Assembly: GCA_041390625.1 (NCBI GenBank)
Contig: JAWKPM010000003.1
Location: 1-64,000 of the forward strand
DNA: 64,000 nucleotides
Source of the DNA: RBC038 sp041390625
Lineage (GTDB): Bacteria; Chloroflexota; Dehalococcoidia; UBA2979
Direction of reading: 5' to 3'
The notes under the pieces were generated by a model. The model was not told the DNA's origin. It made no database searches and saw only the letters and a list, made by a program, of their open reading frames with translations. Positions 38,973 to 46,852 of this stretch are shown in pieces. Position 1 is the first letter of the stretch; each line of letters starts with the position of its first letter. The translations under genes were made by a program, and so were the position numbers.

Positions 38973-41666
38973 CTAGCCGACCTCGGCGAGGGACTGCTGG
39001 AGGCCGGCGAGGCGGCCCTTCGCGGTCTCCAGGCGGTCGCGCTCGGTCTGCACCACCTGCTCCGGGGCGCGGGAGACGAACTGCTCGTTCGCCAGCTTCG
39101 CCTCGATGCGGGCGACGTCGGCCTCGGCGTCGGCGATCTGGCCTCGGAGGCGCTCGCGCTCGGCATCGAGGTCAAAGAGGCCGGCCATCGGCAGGACGAC
39201 CTGGCCGGTGGCGAGCACGGTGGTGACGACCTGGTCCGAGGGCGCCTCGGCGGCAGACTCGACGACGTGGAGCGGGCGCACGCGGGCGAGCTGCTCGATG
39301 GCGTCGGAGGCGCCGCGGGCGGCCGCGGTGGCGTCGGCGCCGACGACGTAGGCCTCGACCCAGCGCCCGGCATCGACGCGCTTCTCGGCGCGAATGTTGC
39401 GGATGGCGCGGACGAAGTCCTGCAGCGCGAACATCGTGCGCTCGGCCTCGTCGTCGAGGCGTGCGGCCTCGGGCTGCGGGTAGGTGGCGACGATCAGCGC
39501 CTCGGCGCCATTGGCGTCGGGCTGGAGCTGCACGAGGCGCTGCCAGATCTCCTCGGTGACGTAAGGCATCGCGGGGTGGAGGAGGCGCAGCACGCGGTCG
39601 AGGACGTGGACGAGTACGGGGAGGGGCGTGCGGTCGTCGTTGCGGACGCGGACCTTCGCGAGCTCGATGTACCAGTCGGCGAACTCGTCCCAGAAGAAGT
39701 CGCGCACCTGGCGCATGGCCTCGCCGAGCTCGAACTTCTTCAGCAGCTCATCGACGGAGGTCACGACGCGCTCGCAGCGCGAGAGGATCCAGCGGTCCTC
39801 GACGGTCGTGACGGCGTCGGGCGCGGGGAGGGTGAGGTCGTCACCGTCCTCGACGAGAGTGAAGACGAAGCGGGAGGCGTTCCAGAGCTTGTTCGCGAAG
39901 TTCCGACCGGCCTCGAGCCGCTGGTCGGAGAGGCGCTGGTCGTTGCCGGGCGACGAGCCGGAGATCAGCGTGTAGCGGAGGGCGTCGGTGCCGTACTGGG
40001 CGATCACGCCGAGCGGGTCGATGACGTTGCCCTTCGACTTCGACATCTTCGAGCCGTCCTCGGCGCGGACGAGGCCATGCAGGTAGACGGTGTCGAAGGG
40101 GATCGAGCGCTCCGGGCCGAGGTGCCGCATGTTGTACATCGACATCATGATCATGCGGGCGACCCAGAAGAAGATGATGTCGTAGGCGGTCTCCATCACC
40201 TGGGTCGGGTAGTAGCGGTCGAGCTCCGGGGTCTGCTCGGGCCAGCCGAGGGTCGAGTGCGGCCAGAGGCCGGACGAGAACCAGGTGTCGAGCGTGTCCT
40301 CGTCCTGGCGCAGGTCCTCGGAGCGGCACTCGGGGCAGGCGCTCGGGTCCTCGCGGGCGACGATCACCTCGCCGCAGCGCTCGCAGTACCAGGCGGGGAT
40401 GCGGTGTCCCCACCAGATCTGGCGACTGATGCACCAGTCGCGGATGTTCTCCATCCAGTGCAGGTAGGTGCGCTCGAAGTGCTGGGGCACGAACTTGATG
40501 CGGCCGTCCGCGACGGCCTCGATGGCGGGCGTCGCGAGGGGCTCGATCTTCACGTACCACTGCATCGAGACGAGGGGTTCGACCATGGCGCCTGAGCGCT
40601 GGCTGTGCCCGACGGCGTGGCGGTGGGGGACGATACGCTCGAGTAAGCCCGCGGCCTCGAGATCGGCGACGACGCGCTTGCGGGCCTCGAAGCGGTCAAG
40701 GCCGGCGTAGGCGCCCGCGTTCTCATTGAGGGTGGCGTCGGGGTTCATGATGTTGAGGATCGGCAGGCCGTGGCGCTGTCCGATCTCGAAGTCGACGGGG
40801 TCGTGGCCGGGCGTGACCTTGAGGGCGCCGGAGCCCGACTCGATGTCGACGGCCTCGTCGCCGATGACGGGGATGGCACGGTCGGCGAGCGGGAGCCACA
40901 CCTGGCGGCCGACGAGGTGCGCGTGGCGCGGGTCGTTCGGGTTCACGGCGACGGCGGTGTCGCCCAGCATCGTCTCGGGCCTCGTGGTGGCGACCACGAG
41001 TGCGCCATCGGTGCGGTTGCCGTGCTCGTCGAGGAGGGGGTAGCGGATGTGCCAGAAGGCGCCGTCGACCTCCTCGTGCTCGACCTCCAGGTCGGAGATG
41101 GCGGACTGGGCGACGGGGTCCCAGTTGACGATGTACTCGCCTCGATAGATGAGGCCGTCCTCGTAGAGGGAGCAGAAGGTCTCGCGGACGGCGGCCTGGG
41201 GGCCGGGGTCCATGGTGAAGACCTCGCGCTCCCACGCGGCGGAGGCGCCGAGGCGGCGGTGCTGCCTGGAGATGTGATCTCGGGCGCGGTTCACGAAGGT
41301 CCAGACGTGCTCGAGGAAGGCCTCGCGGCCGATGGCGCGGGGGTCGATGCCCTGCTCGCGGAGCTGGCGCTCGACGAGGGAGTTCACGGCGATGGCGGCG
41401 TGGTCGACGCCGGGCTGCCAGAGGGTGTCGTGGCCGAGCATGCGGTGCCAGCGGGTGAGGATGTCCTCGATGGTGACGACGAGGGCGTGGCCGAGGTGGA
41501 GCTCACCGGTGAGGTTCGGCGGGGGCATGATGATGGTGAAGGGGTCGCCGGAGCCCGACGGCTCGAAGTAGCGGCTCTGCTCCCACCACTCGTACAGGCG
41601 CTCCTCGACCTGCGAGGGGTCGTAGGCGGTGGCCATCTCGCGAGGATCGGCGTCGGTGGTGGTCAT
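38973..41666 (-). CDS. valS: Valyl-tRNA synthetase
   Basis: An 897-residue class I synthetase charging tRNA-Val. The HIGH motif is PPPNLTGELHLGHAL (HLGH at 57-60), and KMSKS occurs as SKMSKSKGNVIDP (K at about 540). The editing domain between them has TTRPETMLGDTAVAVNP. A zinc-site pair CERCGE...CPECRSED is visible around residues 425-450. The C-terminal coiled coil (RERLRGQIADAEADVARIEAKLANEQFVSRAPEQVVQTERDRL) is typical of ValRS. An upstream leader ORF with Val codons and a terminator suggest attenuation control. Confidence 0.97.
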   Translation of the reverse strand: MTTTDADPREMATAYDPSQVEERLYEWWEQSRYFEPSGSGDPFTIIMPPPNLTGELHLGHALVVTIEDILTRWHRMLGHDTLWQPGVDHAAIAVNSLVERQLREQGIDPRAIGREAFLEHVWTFVNRARDHISRQHRRLGASAAWEREVFTMDPGPQAAVRETFCSLYEDGLIYRGEYIVNWDPVAQSAISDLEVEHEEVDGAFWHIRYPLLDEHGNRTDGALVVATTRPETMLGDTAVAVNPNDPRHAHLVGRQVWLPLADRAIPVIGDEAVDIESGSGALKVTPGHDPVDFEIGQRHGLPILNIMNPDATLNENAGAYAGLDRFEARKRVVADLEAAGLLERIVPHRHAVGHSQRSGAMVEPLVSMQWYVKIEPLATPAIEAVADGRIKFVPQHFERTYLHWMENIRDWCISRQIWWGHRIPAWYCERCGEVIVAREDPSACPECRSEDLRQDEDTLDTWFSSGLWPHSTLGWPEQTPELDRYYPTQVMETAYDIIFFWVARMIMMSMYNMRHLGPERSIPFDTVYLHGLVRAEDGSKMSKSKGNVIDPLGVIAQYGTDALRYTLISGSSPGNDQRLSDQRLEAGRNFANKLWNASRFVFTLVEDGDDLTLPAPDAVTTVEDRWILSRCERVVTSVDELLKKFELGEAMRQVRDFFWDEFADWYIELAKVRVRNDDRTPLPVLVHVLDRVLRLLHPAMPYVTEEIWQRLVQLQPDANGAEALIVATYPQPEAARLDDEAERTMFALQDFVRAIRNIRAEKRVDAGRWVEAYVVGADATAAARGASDAIEQLARVRPLHVVESAAEAPSDQVVTTVLATGQVVLPMAGLFDLDAERERLRGQIADAEADVARIEAKLANEQFVSRAPEQVVQTERDRLETAKGRLAGLQQSLAEVG

Positions 41667-41720
41667 CGGGGGTTCCTTGCCGGGCGCGGCGTCGATGCGC
41701 CCTCGAGCGTTCGAGGCACG

Positions 41721-41742
41721 AAAAAGCCCCGCGACGCGGGGC
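41721..41742 (-). terminator. Intrinsic terminator in the valS leader
   Basis: On the minus strand, GCCCCGC pairs with GCGGGGC around a GTC loop and is followed directly by TTTTT. It stands 50 nt after the leader ORF stop and 55 nt before valS, so transcripts must pass it to reach valS. Confidence 0.85.
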
Positions 41743-41792
41743 GTGGCGGCCGATCCGGGTCTCGATGTCGCGCCTGGCGCGGTGAGGCCGGA

Positions 41793-41828
41793 CTAGCCGC
41801 CGGTGGGTACGGATACGAGGTGTGTCAT
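41793..41828 (-). CDS. Candidate leader peptide MTHLVSVPTGG
   Basis: An 11-codon ORF, ATG to TAG, between a promoter and the terminator that precedes valS. Two of its 11 codons are Val, both GTA, a codon otherwise rare in this GC-rich genome. The ATG is 8 nt after the TACCAT -10, so it would be translated from a nearly leaderless mRNA. Ribosome stalling at the Val codons during valyl-tRNA shortage could prevent terminator formation. The alternative pairing was not established. Confidence 0.6.
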   Translation of the reverse strand: MTHLVSVPTGG

Positions 41829-41836
41829 ACGCCTCG

Positions 41837-41866
41837 ATGGTAGGTCGGAGCGCGGAGAGGGGTCAA
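41837..41866 (-). promoter_or_regulatory. Promoter of valS
   Basis: -35 TTGACC (41861-41866), 18-nt spacer, -10 TACCAT (41837-41842). It lies just after the stop of the upstream orphan gene and directly before the leader peptide. Confidence 0.7.
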
Positions 41867-41873
41867 CGAGAGG

Positions 41874-42266
41874 CTAGGCTGCGTCGTCGAAGGACTGCAC
41901 CGCCGCGACTCCGAGAAGCAGCATGGCGTTGACGTCGTCGGCCCCGCGTCCCTCCGGGATCAAGCGCATCGTTGGCAACGTCGCGACAAGCCGGCGACCG
42001 CCGTCGCCGTCTTGAGAAGCGGCGACCCACAGCTCTGAACTGAGAATGAGGCTCGCTGCGGTCTCCTGCCCCGCGAGCAGGACATCCCATTCTAGAAACC
42101 TCTGGTTTGCTCCTAGGTCCCAGCGGGCGATCCACTGGAGTACGCCGTGCCGGTCACCGCCTTCCGCGATGACCTCTGGGCGCACATCGTGGATGGGAAC
42201 GTCTACAGCGCGGGCAAACAGCGCTGCAAGCGTTCGTCGGTCTGCTTCGCCTGTCATAGGGCTCAT
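41874..42266 (-). CDS. Unknown protein, lower-GC pair, second gene
   Basis: About 130 residues, no recognised family. The centre reads WIARWDLGANQRFLEWDVLLAGQETAASLILSSELWVAASQDGDGGRRLVATLPTMRL, a mixed alpha/beta pattern without membrane segments or Cys clusters. The ATG at 42266 follows the stop of the upstream gene by one nt, so the two are translationally coupled. Codon usage is less GC-rich than in valS or the carbonic anhydrases, which suggests that the pair was acquired together. Confidence 0.65.
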   Translation of the reverse strand: MSPMTGEADRRTLAALFARAVDVPIHDVRPEVIAEGGDRHGVLQWIARWDLGANQRFLEWDVLLAGQETAASLILSSELWVAASQDGDGGRRLVATLPTMRLIPEGRGADDVNAMLLLGVAAVQSFDDAA

Positions 42267-42267
42267 C

Positions 42268-42762
42268 TTAGTCGATCTCAAGTTCCCATTTGAGTCCCGG
42301 GCCAGTGTTTGGGATGGCGACATCGTCGGAGGTGAAGCCGTTCGGGAGGAGGTACTCGATCCCGGCACCCCAACGCACCCATCTCGGCCCCCAAATCTCG
42401 CCTATGCCAGCTGGGTCTATCAGGAGCAGGTGTTCGCGTGGAACGTTGGGAAACGGGAGGGCGAGGAACGAGTTCAGATCGGCTGCCCGATACATCGTCA
42501 CCGTCACGTAGTGAAGCCTACGAGACACGGTCCCGGAAGTGACGTAGGTGCCGACCTCCGGACGCCGCAGGTACTTCAGCAGTAGGCGGCCGCCGATTTC
42601 AACCGCGACATCTGCTCCTGATTTCTTGTAGTCCTGCTCCAAGTCCGCATCAGACGTGGGCGATGGCGCGATCGCCGGGCCGTTGGTCCAGCCCGACGAG
42701 GAGATGTTCCTTACGAGCATCTCCTCATCAAGCTTCGTCGCAGCGGCAGCTGCTTTCGTCAC
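42268..42762 (-). CDS. Unknown protein, lower-GC pair, first gene
   Basis: A 164-residue soluble protein with no recognised family. It contains DADLEQDYKKSGADVAVEIGGRLLLKYLRRPEVGTYVTSGTVSRRLHYVTVTMYRAADLNSFLALPFPNVPREHLLLIDP, a strand-rich region, and a C terminus rich in Trp/Gly/Pro (EIWGPRWVRWGAGIEYLLP). It is followed immediately by a second orphan gene. The pair may be a toxin-antitoxin or defence fragment, but nothing in the sequence proves this. Confidence 0.65.
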   Translation of the reverse strand: MTKAAAAATKLDEEMLVRNISSSGWTNGPAIAPSPTSDADLEQDYKKSGADVAVEIGGRLLLKYLRRPEVGTYVTSGTVSRRLHYVTVTMYRAADLNSFLALPFPNVPREHLLLIDPAGIGEIWGPRWVRWGAGIEYLLPNGFTSDDVAIPNTGPGLKWELEID

Positions 42763-42848
42763 GTTGGGTCCTTCTCAGGTTTCATCGTCCCGCCCGGACT
42801 CTACCGCGCGGGGCACCTGAGAAGTCGCGGCAGCTTGGCCGAACCTCG

Positions 42849-43337
42849 CTACTTCACCTCGTTGAGGGCACCGGTCTTGACGTCGAAGACGAAGCCTCGG
42901 ACGGACTTGTGGGGGAGGTAGGGGCTGGCCTTCACGCGGGCGATGGACTGGCGGACGTCGGCCTCGACGTCGGGGAAGGCCTCGAGGGCGAAGTGGGGGC
43001 GGAGCCCGACGTCGCCGAGGATCTGGGTCTTCACCTCGTCGTCCTTGAAGGTGAGCATGCCGCAGTCACTGTGGTGGATGAGGATGACTTCCTCGGTGCC
43101 GAGCAGGCGCTGCGAGATGACGAGGGAGCGAATGGCGTCGTCGGTGACGACGCCGCCGGCGTTGCGGATGACGTGGGCATCACCCTCGGCCAGGCCGAGC
43201 GCGCCGTAGACGTTGAGGCGGGCGTCCATGCAGGCGACGACGGCGACTTTCTTGCCGGGAGGCATGGGCAGCGACGCCTTGTCGAAGGCGCCGGCGTAGG
43301 TCTGGTTGTTGGCGAGCAGCTCTTCGGTCACGGGCAC
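42849..43337 (-). CDS. Beta-class carbonic anhydrase (first copy)
   Basis: A 162-residue zinc enzyme that interconverts CO2 and bicarbonate. Zinc ligands and the Asp/Arg dyad are visible: C36-M-D38-A-R40 and H88-S-D-C91 (HHSDCGM). The compact length and the VRGFVFDVKTGALNEV tail match the Rv1284-like plant-type subgroup. The GTG at 43337 follows an AAAGGGG motif. An 11-bp inverted repeat overlaps its promoter region. Confidence 0.93.
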   Translation of the reverse strand: MPVTEELLANNQTYAGAFDKASLPMPPGKKVAVVACMDARLNVYGALGLAEGDAHVIRNAGGVVTDDAIRSLVISQRLLGTEEVILIHHSDCGMLTFKDDEVKTQILGDVGLRPHFALEAFPDVEADVRQSIARVKASPYLPHKSVRGFVFDVKTGALNEVK

Positions 43338-43356
43338 GATTCACCCCTTTCGTGGG

Positions 43357-43402
43357 TAAAGACGAGTTTCACGATCTAATTACTCGTCTTTAATCTCGTC
43401 AA
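43357..43402 (-). promoter_or_regulatory. Promoter and 11-bp inverted-repeat operator of carbonic anhydrase
   Basis: TAAAGACGAGT (43357-43367) and ACTCGTCTTTA (43382-43392) form a perfect inverted repeat with a 14-nt centre, notably AT-rich for this genome. A -35-like TTGACG (rev, 43397-43402) and a weak -10 TAGATC (rev, 43373-43378), 18 nt apart, lie across it. A dimeric regulator should bind here. Confidence 0.65.
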
Positions 43403-43449
43403 GGGGGTCTCAGGTTCGAAATTCTCGGTTCGGAGCAGTTCGGGGCGGG

Positions 43450-43941
43450 CTAGACGACTTCGCGGACGCGGCCGGTCTGGACGTCGAAGACGAAGCCTCG
43501 AATGGCGTCGCGGGCGACGAGGAAGGGGGATTCGCGCAGGCGCTTCATCGAGTCACGGACGGAGGCATCGAGGTCGGTGATGGCGCCGAGGGGGAAGGTG
43601 GGGCGCTGGCCGGTCTCGGCCTCGAGGGTGGCGGCGAGCTCGTCGTCGGTGAAGGTGAGCAGGCCGCAGTTCGAGTGGTGCATCAGCACGATCTCGCGGG
43701 TGCCAAGGGAGCGCTGGGAGATCAGGAGCGAGCGGAGGACGTCGTCGGTCACGATGCCGCCGGCGTTGCGGATGATGTGGGCGTCGCCGGCCTGGAGGCC
43801 GAGCACGGGGAAGACGGCGATGCGGGCGTCCATGCAGGTGACGACCGCGACGTGCTTCTTCGGGGCGGGGGTGAACTCGGCGGGGTCGAAGGTGGCGGCG
43901 TAGGCCTCGTTGTTTCGGACGAAGTCGTCGGTGACGGTCAT
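43450..43941 (-). CDS. Beta-class carbonic anhydrase (second copy)
   Basis: A 163-residue paralogue of the neighbouring enzyme, sharing the complete active site: C36-M-D38-A-R40 and H89-S-N-C92 (HHSNCGL). Shared blocks are AGDAHIIRNAGGIVTDDVLRSLLISQRSLGT and IRGFVFDVQTGRVREVV. The two genes lie in tandem, 112 nt apart, with the operator between them, so they are separately promoted duplicates rather than an operon. The ATG at 43941 was chosen because the upstream frame is low complexity. Confidence 0.93.
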   Translation of the reverse strand: MTVTDDFVRNNEAYAATFDPAEFTPAPKKHVAVVTCMDARIAVFPVLGLQAGDAHIIRNAGGIVTDDVLRSLLISQRSLGTREIVLMHHSNCGLLTFTDDELAATLEAETGQRPTFPLGAITDLDASVRDSMKRLRESPFLVARDAIRGFVFDVQTGRVREVV

Positions 43942-44182
43942 CGGGTGCGTCCTAATCCGTGCGCGGCTGTGCGCGGCTGAGACGCGCTTGCTGGGCGCGC
44001 CAGGTATTCGGGTGGGACGAGTGTCGATGGGCCTCGATGCTGCGCGCAACGCCTCGGCCTCGCGACCGTCTCGCAAACCACGCGCGATCGAACGGGCGTT
44101 ATCCTGCCGTCGCGAGGGAATGTCGATCCGGCTGCGGCCGATCGTCATCACCTCGATGGAAGCGCCACGAAGGAGGTGCGGC
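43942..44182. other. Divergent spacer, no gene
   Basis: It separates the second carbonic anhydrase from the BNR protein. A -10-like TATCCT near 44100 is the only feature noticed; the long open frames on both strands are low-complexity and look spurious. Confidence 0.4.
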
Positions 44183-45304
44183 GTGGGCGTGTCGGTGATC
44201 GTGGGGACCTCGAAGGGAATGGCGGTGGCGCGCTCGGACGAGGCGCGCGAGCGCTGGGATGTGGAGGCGCTGCAGCTGCCCGGCTGGGCGGTGACCGCGG
44301 CGACGCGCGACTCGAGCGGCCGCACGTACATCGGCGTGGCGAGCGACATCTACGGCGCGGCGGTCATGTCGAGCGACGACCTGACGACGTGGACGCAGTG
44401 CGATGGCGCGCCGCGCTACGAAGAGGGCGATCGCGGCAACCTGATGCACCAGCGCATCGTCAACACCTTCGACTTCGAAGGGAAGATGACGCCGGAGCAC
44501 CGCTTCGTGGACCAGATCTGGCGGCTGAAGGCCGTGGGCGACACGGTCTACGCCGGCGTCTCCGAGGCGGGGCTGTTCCGCAGCACGGACGGCGGGGCGA
44601 GCTGGAAGCCGCTCAAGGGCCTGAACGAGCACCCCTCGCGCGAGGGATGGTTCCCCGGCGCGGGCGGGATGGGGGCGCACTCGATCCTCGTCGAGGACGG
44701 CCCGACGCCTCGGATGTGGGTGGGGATCTCGGCGGCCGGCGTCTTCCGATCGGACGACGGGGGCGAGACCTGGGAGGCGAAGAACGAGGGGATCAACGGA
44801 GACGCGGGCTTCTGCGTGCACGGCCTGGCGCACGACCCGGCGCACCCCGACGTCATCTACCGCCAGGACCACCGCGGCTACTACATCAGCCACGACGCCG
44901 GCGACTCCTGGGAGCAGATCGAGCACGGGCTGCCGCAGGCAGAGCTGAGCGACGGTCGTCGATCGGTGTTCGGGTTCGCCTCGGCGTTCGACCCGAAGAC
45001 GCACACGGCGTTCGCGATCCCGATGAGCGGCGACAGCTTCCGCTTCCCGATCGACGGGAAGCTGCGTGTGTACCGCACGACGGACGAGGGCGCCTCGTGG
45101 CAGCCGAACGCCTCGGGGCTGCCGGACGGCTGCTACGCGAACGTGCTGCGGGGGGCGATCTCCCTCGACGGGCTGGACCCGTGCGGGGTGTACTTCGGGA
45201 CCTCGGCGGGGGCGGTGCACATCAGCAACGACGTGGGCGAGACGTGGACGACGCTGCCGCAGACCTTCCCGCGCGTGCTGTGCGTCGCGGCGTTCGCCGA
45301 CTGA
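44183..45304 (+). CDS. BNR/sialidase-like beta-propeller protein
   Basis: A 373-residue propeller of the VPS10/exo-alpha-sialidase superfamily. Several Asp-box (S-x-D-x-G-x-T-W) motifs are present: STDGGASWKPL, SDDGGETWEAK, SHDAGDSWEQI, TTDEGASWQPN and SNDVGETWTTL. There is no signal peptide, so it is cytoplasmic, and true sialidase catalytic residues are not evident. AGGAGG six nt before the GTG at 44183 fixes the start. A MoaD/ThiS-like gene follows 13 nt later; this pair is recurrent in bacteria and its function is unknown. Confidence 0.88.
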   Translation: MGVSVIVGTSKGMAVARSDEARERWDVEALQLPGWAVTAATRDSSGRTYIGVASDIYGAAVMSSDDLTTWTQCDGAPRYEEGDRGNLMHQRIVNTFDFEGKMTPEHRFVDQIWRLKAVGDTVYAGVSEAGLFRSTDGGASWKPLKGLNEHPSREGWFPGAGGMGAHSILVEDGPTPRMWVGISAAGVFRSDDGGETWEAKNEGINGDAGFCVHGLAHDPAHPDVIYRQDHRGYYISHDAGDSWEQIEHGLPQAELSDGRRSVFGFASAFDPKTHTAFAIPMSGDSFRFPIDGKLRVYRTTDEGASWQPNASGLPDGCYANVLRGAISLDGLDPCGVYFGTSAGAVHISNDVGETWTTLPQTFPRVLCVAAFAD

Positions 45305-45317
45305 CACGAGCCTCCAC

Positions 45318-45596
45318 GTGCCGCGCGTGACCGTGCAGCTGCCGGCGGTGCTGGCACCGATGACGGGCGGCGTGCGCTCGATGGAGGTCGAGGGCGCGAC
45401 GGTGCGCGAGGCGCTCGACGACCTGCTGCGGTCGCAGCCGGGGCTCTCGATCCACCTCTTCGACGAACGGGGCGGCGTACGGCCGCACATCGCGTGCTTT
45501 CACAACGACGAGTACCTGGCGGCGGCCTCGGCGCTGTCGCGGTCACTGTCGGACGGCGACCGCATCACCATCCTGAACTCGATCTCGGGTGGCTGA
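45318..45596 (+). CDS. MoaD/ThiS-family ubiquitin-like sulfur carrier
   Basis: A 92-residue beta-grasp protein. VTVQLPAVLAPMTGGVRSMEVEGATVREALDDLLRSQPGLSIHLFDERGGVRPHIACFHNDEYL has the MoaD/ThiS strand order, and the C terminus is ILNSISGG, the Gly-Gly tail needed for adenylation and thiocarboxylation. No MoeB/ThiF gene is adjacent. The GTG at 45318 was chosen by family length. It forms an operon with the BNR protein and overlaps the GNAT gene. Confidence 0.88.
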   Translation: MPRVTVQLPAVLAPMTGGVRSMEVEGATVREALDDLLRSQPGLSIHLFDERGGVRPHIACFHNDEYLAAASALSRSLSDGDRITILNSISGG

Positions 45597-46326
45597 CCGT
45601 CCTCAGGCTCGGGACGACCTAGAGCTGGCGGCGTGGCACCTCGAGGCGCTATACGACCTCGATGAGCGCGGCGACCTCGTGCGGGTGCTCGGGAGCGGGA
45701 ACCCTGAGCCGCCGCTGGTGCACCTCGTGACGACGCGCGACGGGAACGACTGGCGCTTTCACGCACGACTGCCTGCGGCGGTGCGAGCGCGCCTCGAGCC
45801 GCTGCTGGCCTCGGAGCCGACGCTTTCGGCGGAGGGGCGGCCGCGCTGCACGGATGCGGTGCGCGCGGCCCTCGAGGAGGCGGGGTATCGCGTCGACGGG
45901 GAGTACTGCGGGCCGTGCTTCGTGCTGCCGCCGGGCCTCGAGCGGCCGACGGGCGTGGTCGAGGTCACGGCCGCCAACGAGGGGGTGATCGTGCGCCACT
46001 TCGACGGGCCGTGGTCGGACCTCGAGGCTTCGCGCCCGATGTTCGCGGTCCTCGATGGTGACGATGCGGTCTCGCTGTGCTTCGTCGCGCGGCCGTCGCC
46101 GGGCGCCGCGATCGAGGCGGGGGTGGAGACGGCGGAGGCGCACCGCCGGCGCGGATTCGCCTCGATGGTCGTGCGGGCGTGGGCGGCGGCCGTCGAGGCG
46201 GGCGGGCGGCTGCCGATCTACAGCACGTCGTGGGACAACGAGGCGTCGCGTCGGATCGCGTCGGGCCTCGGAGGGCGCTGGTACGGGGTCGACACGCAGT
46301 GGGCTTCGGCGGTGATGCTGCCCTAG
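45589..46326 (+). CDS. GNAT-family acetyltransferase-like protein
   Basis: A 245-residue protein. The C-terminal half shows the GNAT core: EAGVETAEAHRRRGFASMVVRAWAAAVEAGGRLPIYSTSWDNEASRRIASGLGGRWYGVD, where the first block is the acetyl-CoA loop and the last contains the N-x-x-S helix. The N-terminal half (GNDWRFHARLPAAVRARL) is less conserved. It overlaps the MoaD-like gene by 8 nt. The substrate is unknown. Confidence 0.82.
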   Translation: MADRPQARDDLELAAWHLEALYDLDERGDLVRVLGSGNPEPPLVHLVTTRDGNDWRFHARLPAAVRARLEPLLASEPTLSAEGRPRCTDAVRAALEEAGYRVDGEYCGPCFVLPPGLERPTGVVEVTAANEGVIVRHFDGPWSDLEASRPMFAVLDGDDAVSLCFVARPSPGAAIEAGVETAEAHRRRGFASMVVRAWAAAVEAGGRLPIYSTSWDNEASRRIASGLGGRWYGVDTQWASAVMLP

Positions 46327-46850
46327 GTCTCGTCCAGGCGGTACTCGACGAGGTCGAGGACCATGCGCTGCTCCATCATCGTGGGCGTGTGGTCGAGCGG
46401 GTGAAGCGCGCCGTCGTAGTCGAAGCCGTGGCGTCGGTAGAGGGCGATCGCGGGGGCGTTCGACTCGGTGACCCAGGCCCGGAGGCGGACGAGGTCGAGC
46501 GACCGCGCCCAGGCGGCGACGGCGCGGACGAGACCGTCGCTGGCGCCGCGGCCGCGCAGCTCGGGGACGACGAACATGCCGACGAGCGTGCCCTCGTCCT
46601 CGACGGGGTCGTGCGCGAGACCGGTGGCGAGGCCGACGAGGGCGCCCTCCTGCTCGACGACGAAGGTGGCGCGGTCCTCGTCGGAGGCGCCGCCGCCGGC
46701 GCGCTCGATCCAGACGGCGTCATCGAAGGCGACTTCGACGGCGTGGGTGGAGCCGAAGGCGGTCGGGGTGTCGAGCAGGGCCTGGAGACGGATCTCCCGG
46801 AGGGCGGGCCACTCTTCGGCGCGGACGCGCCGGACCTCGAAGTGCGCCAC
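46323..46850 (-). CDS. GNAT-family N-acetyltransferase
   Basis: A 175-residue GNAT protein with the motif A region GTLVGMFVVPELRGRGASDGLVRAVAAWARS and the C-terminal ESNAPAIALYRRHGFDYDG. The N-terminal IRLQALLDTPTAFGST segment is common in enzymes acting on small amines or protein N termini. It is tail-to-tail with the previous GNAT gene, sharing 4 nt. Confidence 0.9.
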   Translation of the reverse strand: MAHFEVRRVRAEEWPALREIRLQALLDTPTAFGSTHAVEVAFDDAVWIERAGGGASDEDRATFVVEQEGALVGLATGLAHDPVEDEGTLVGMFVVPELRGRGASDGLVRAVAAWARSLDLVRLRAWVTESNAPAIALYRRHGFDYDGALHPLDHTPTMMEQRMVLDLVEYRLDET

Positions 46851-46852
46851 GG

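Noticed and set aside
41667..41836. T-box riboswitch upstream of valS
   Set aside because: The conserved AGGGTGG-N-ACCGCG T-box sequence and a specifier loop were not found; a leader ORF with terminator explains the region better.
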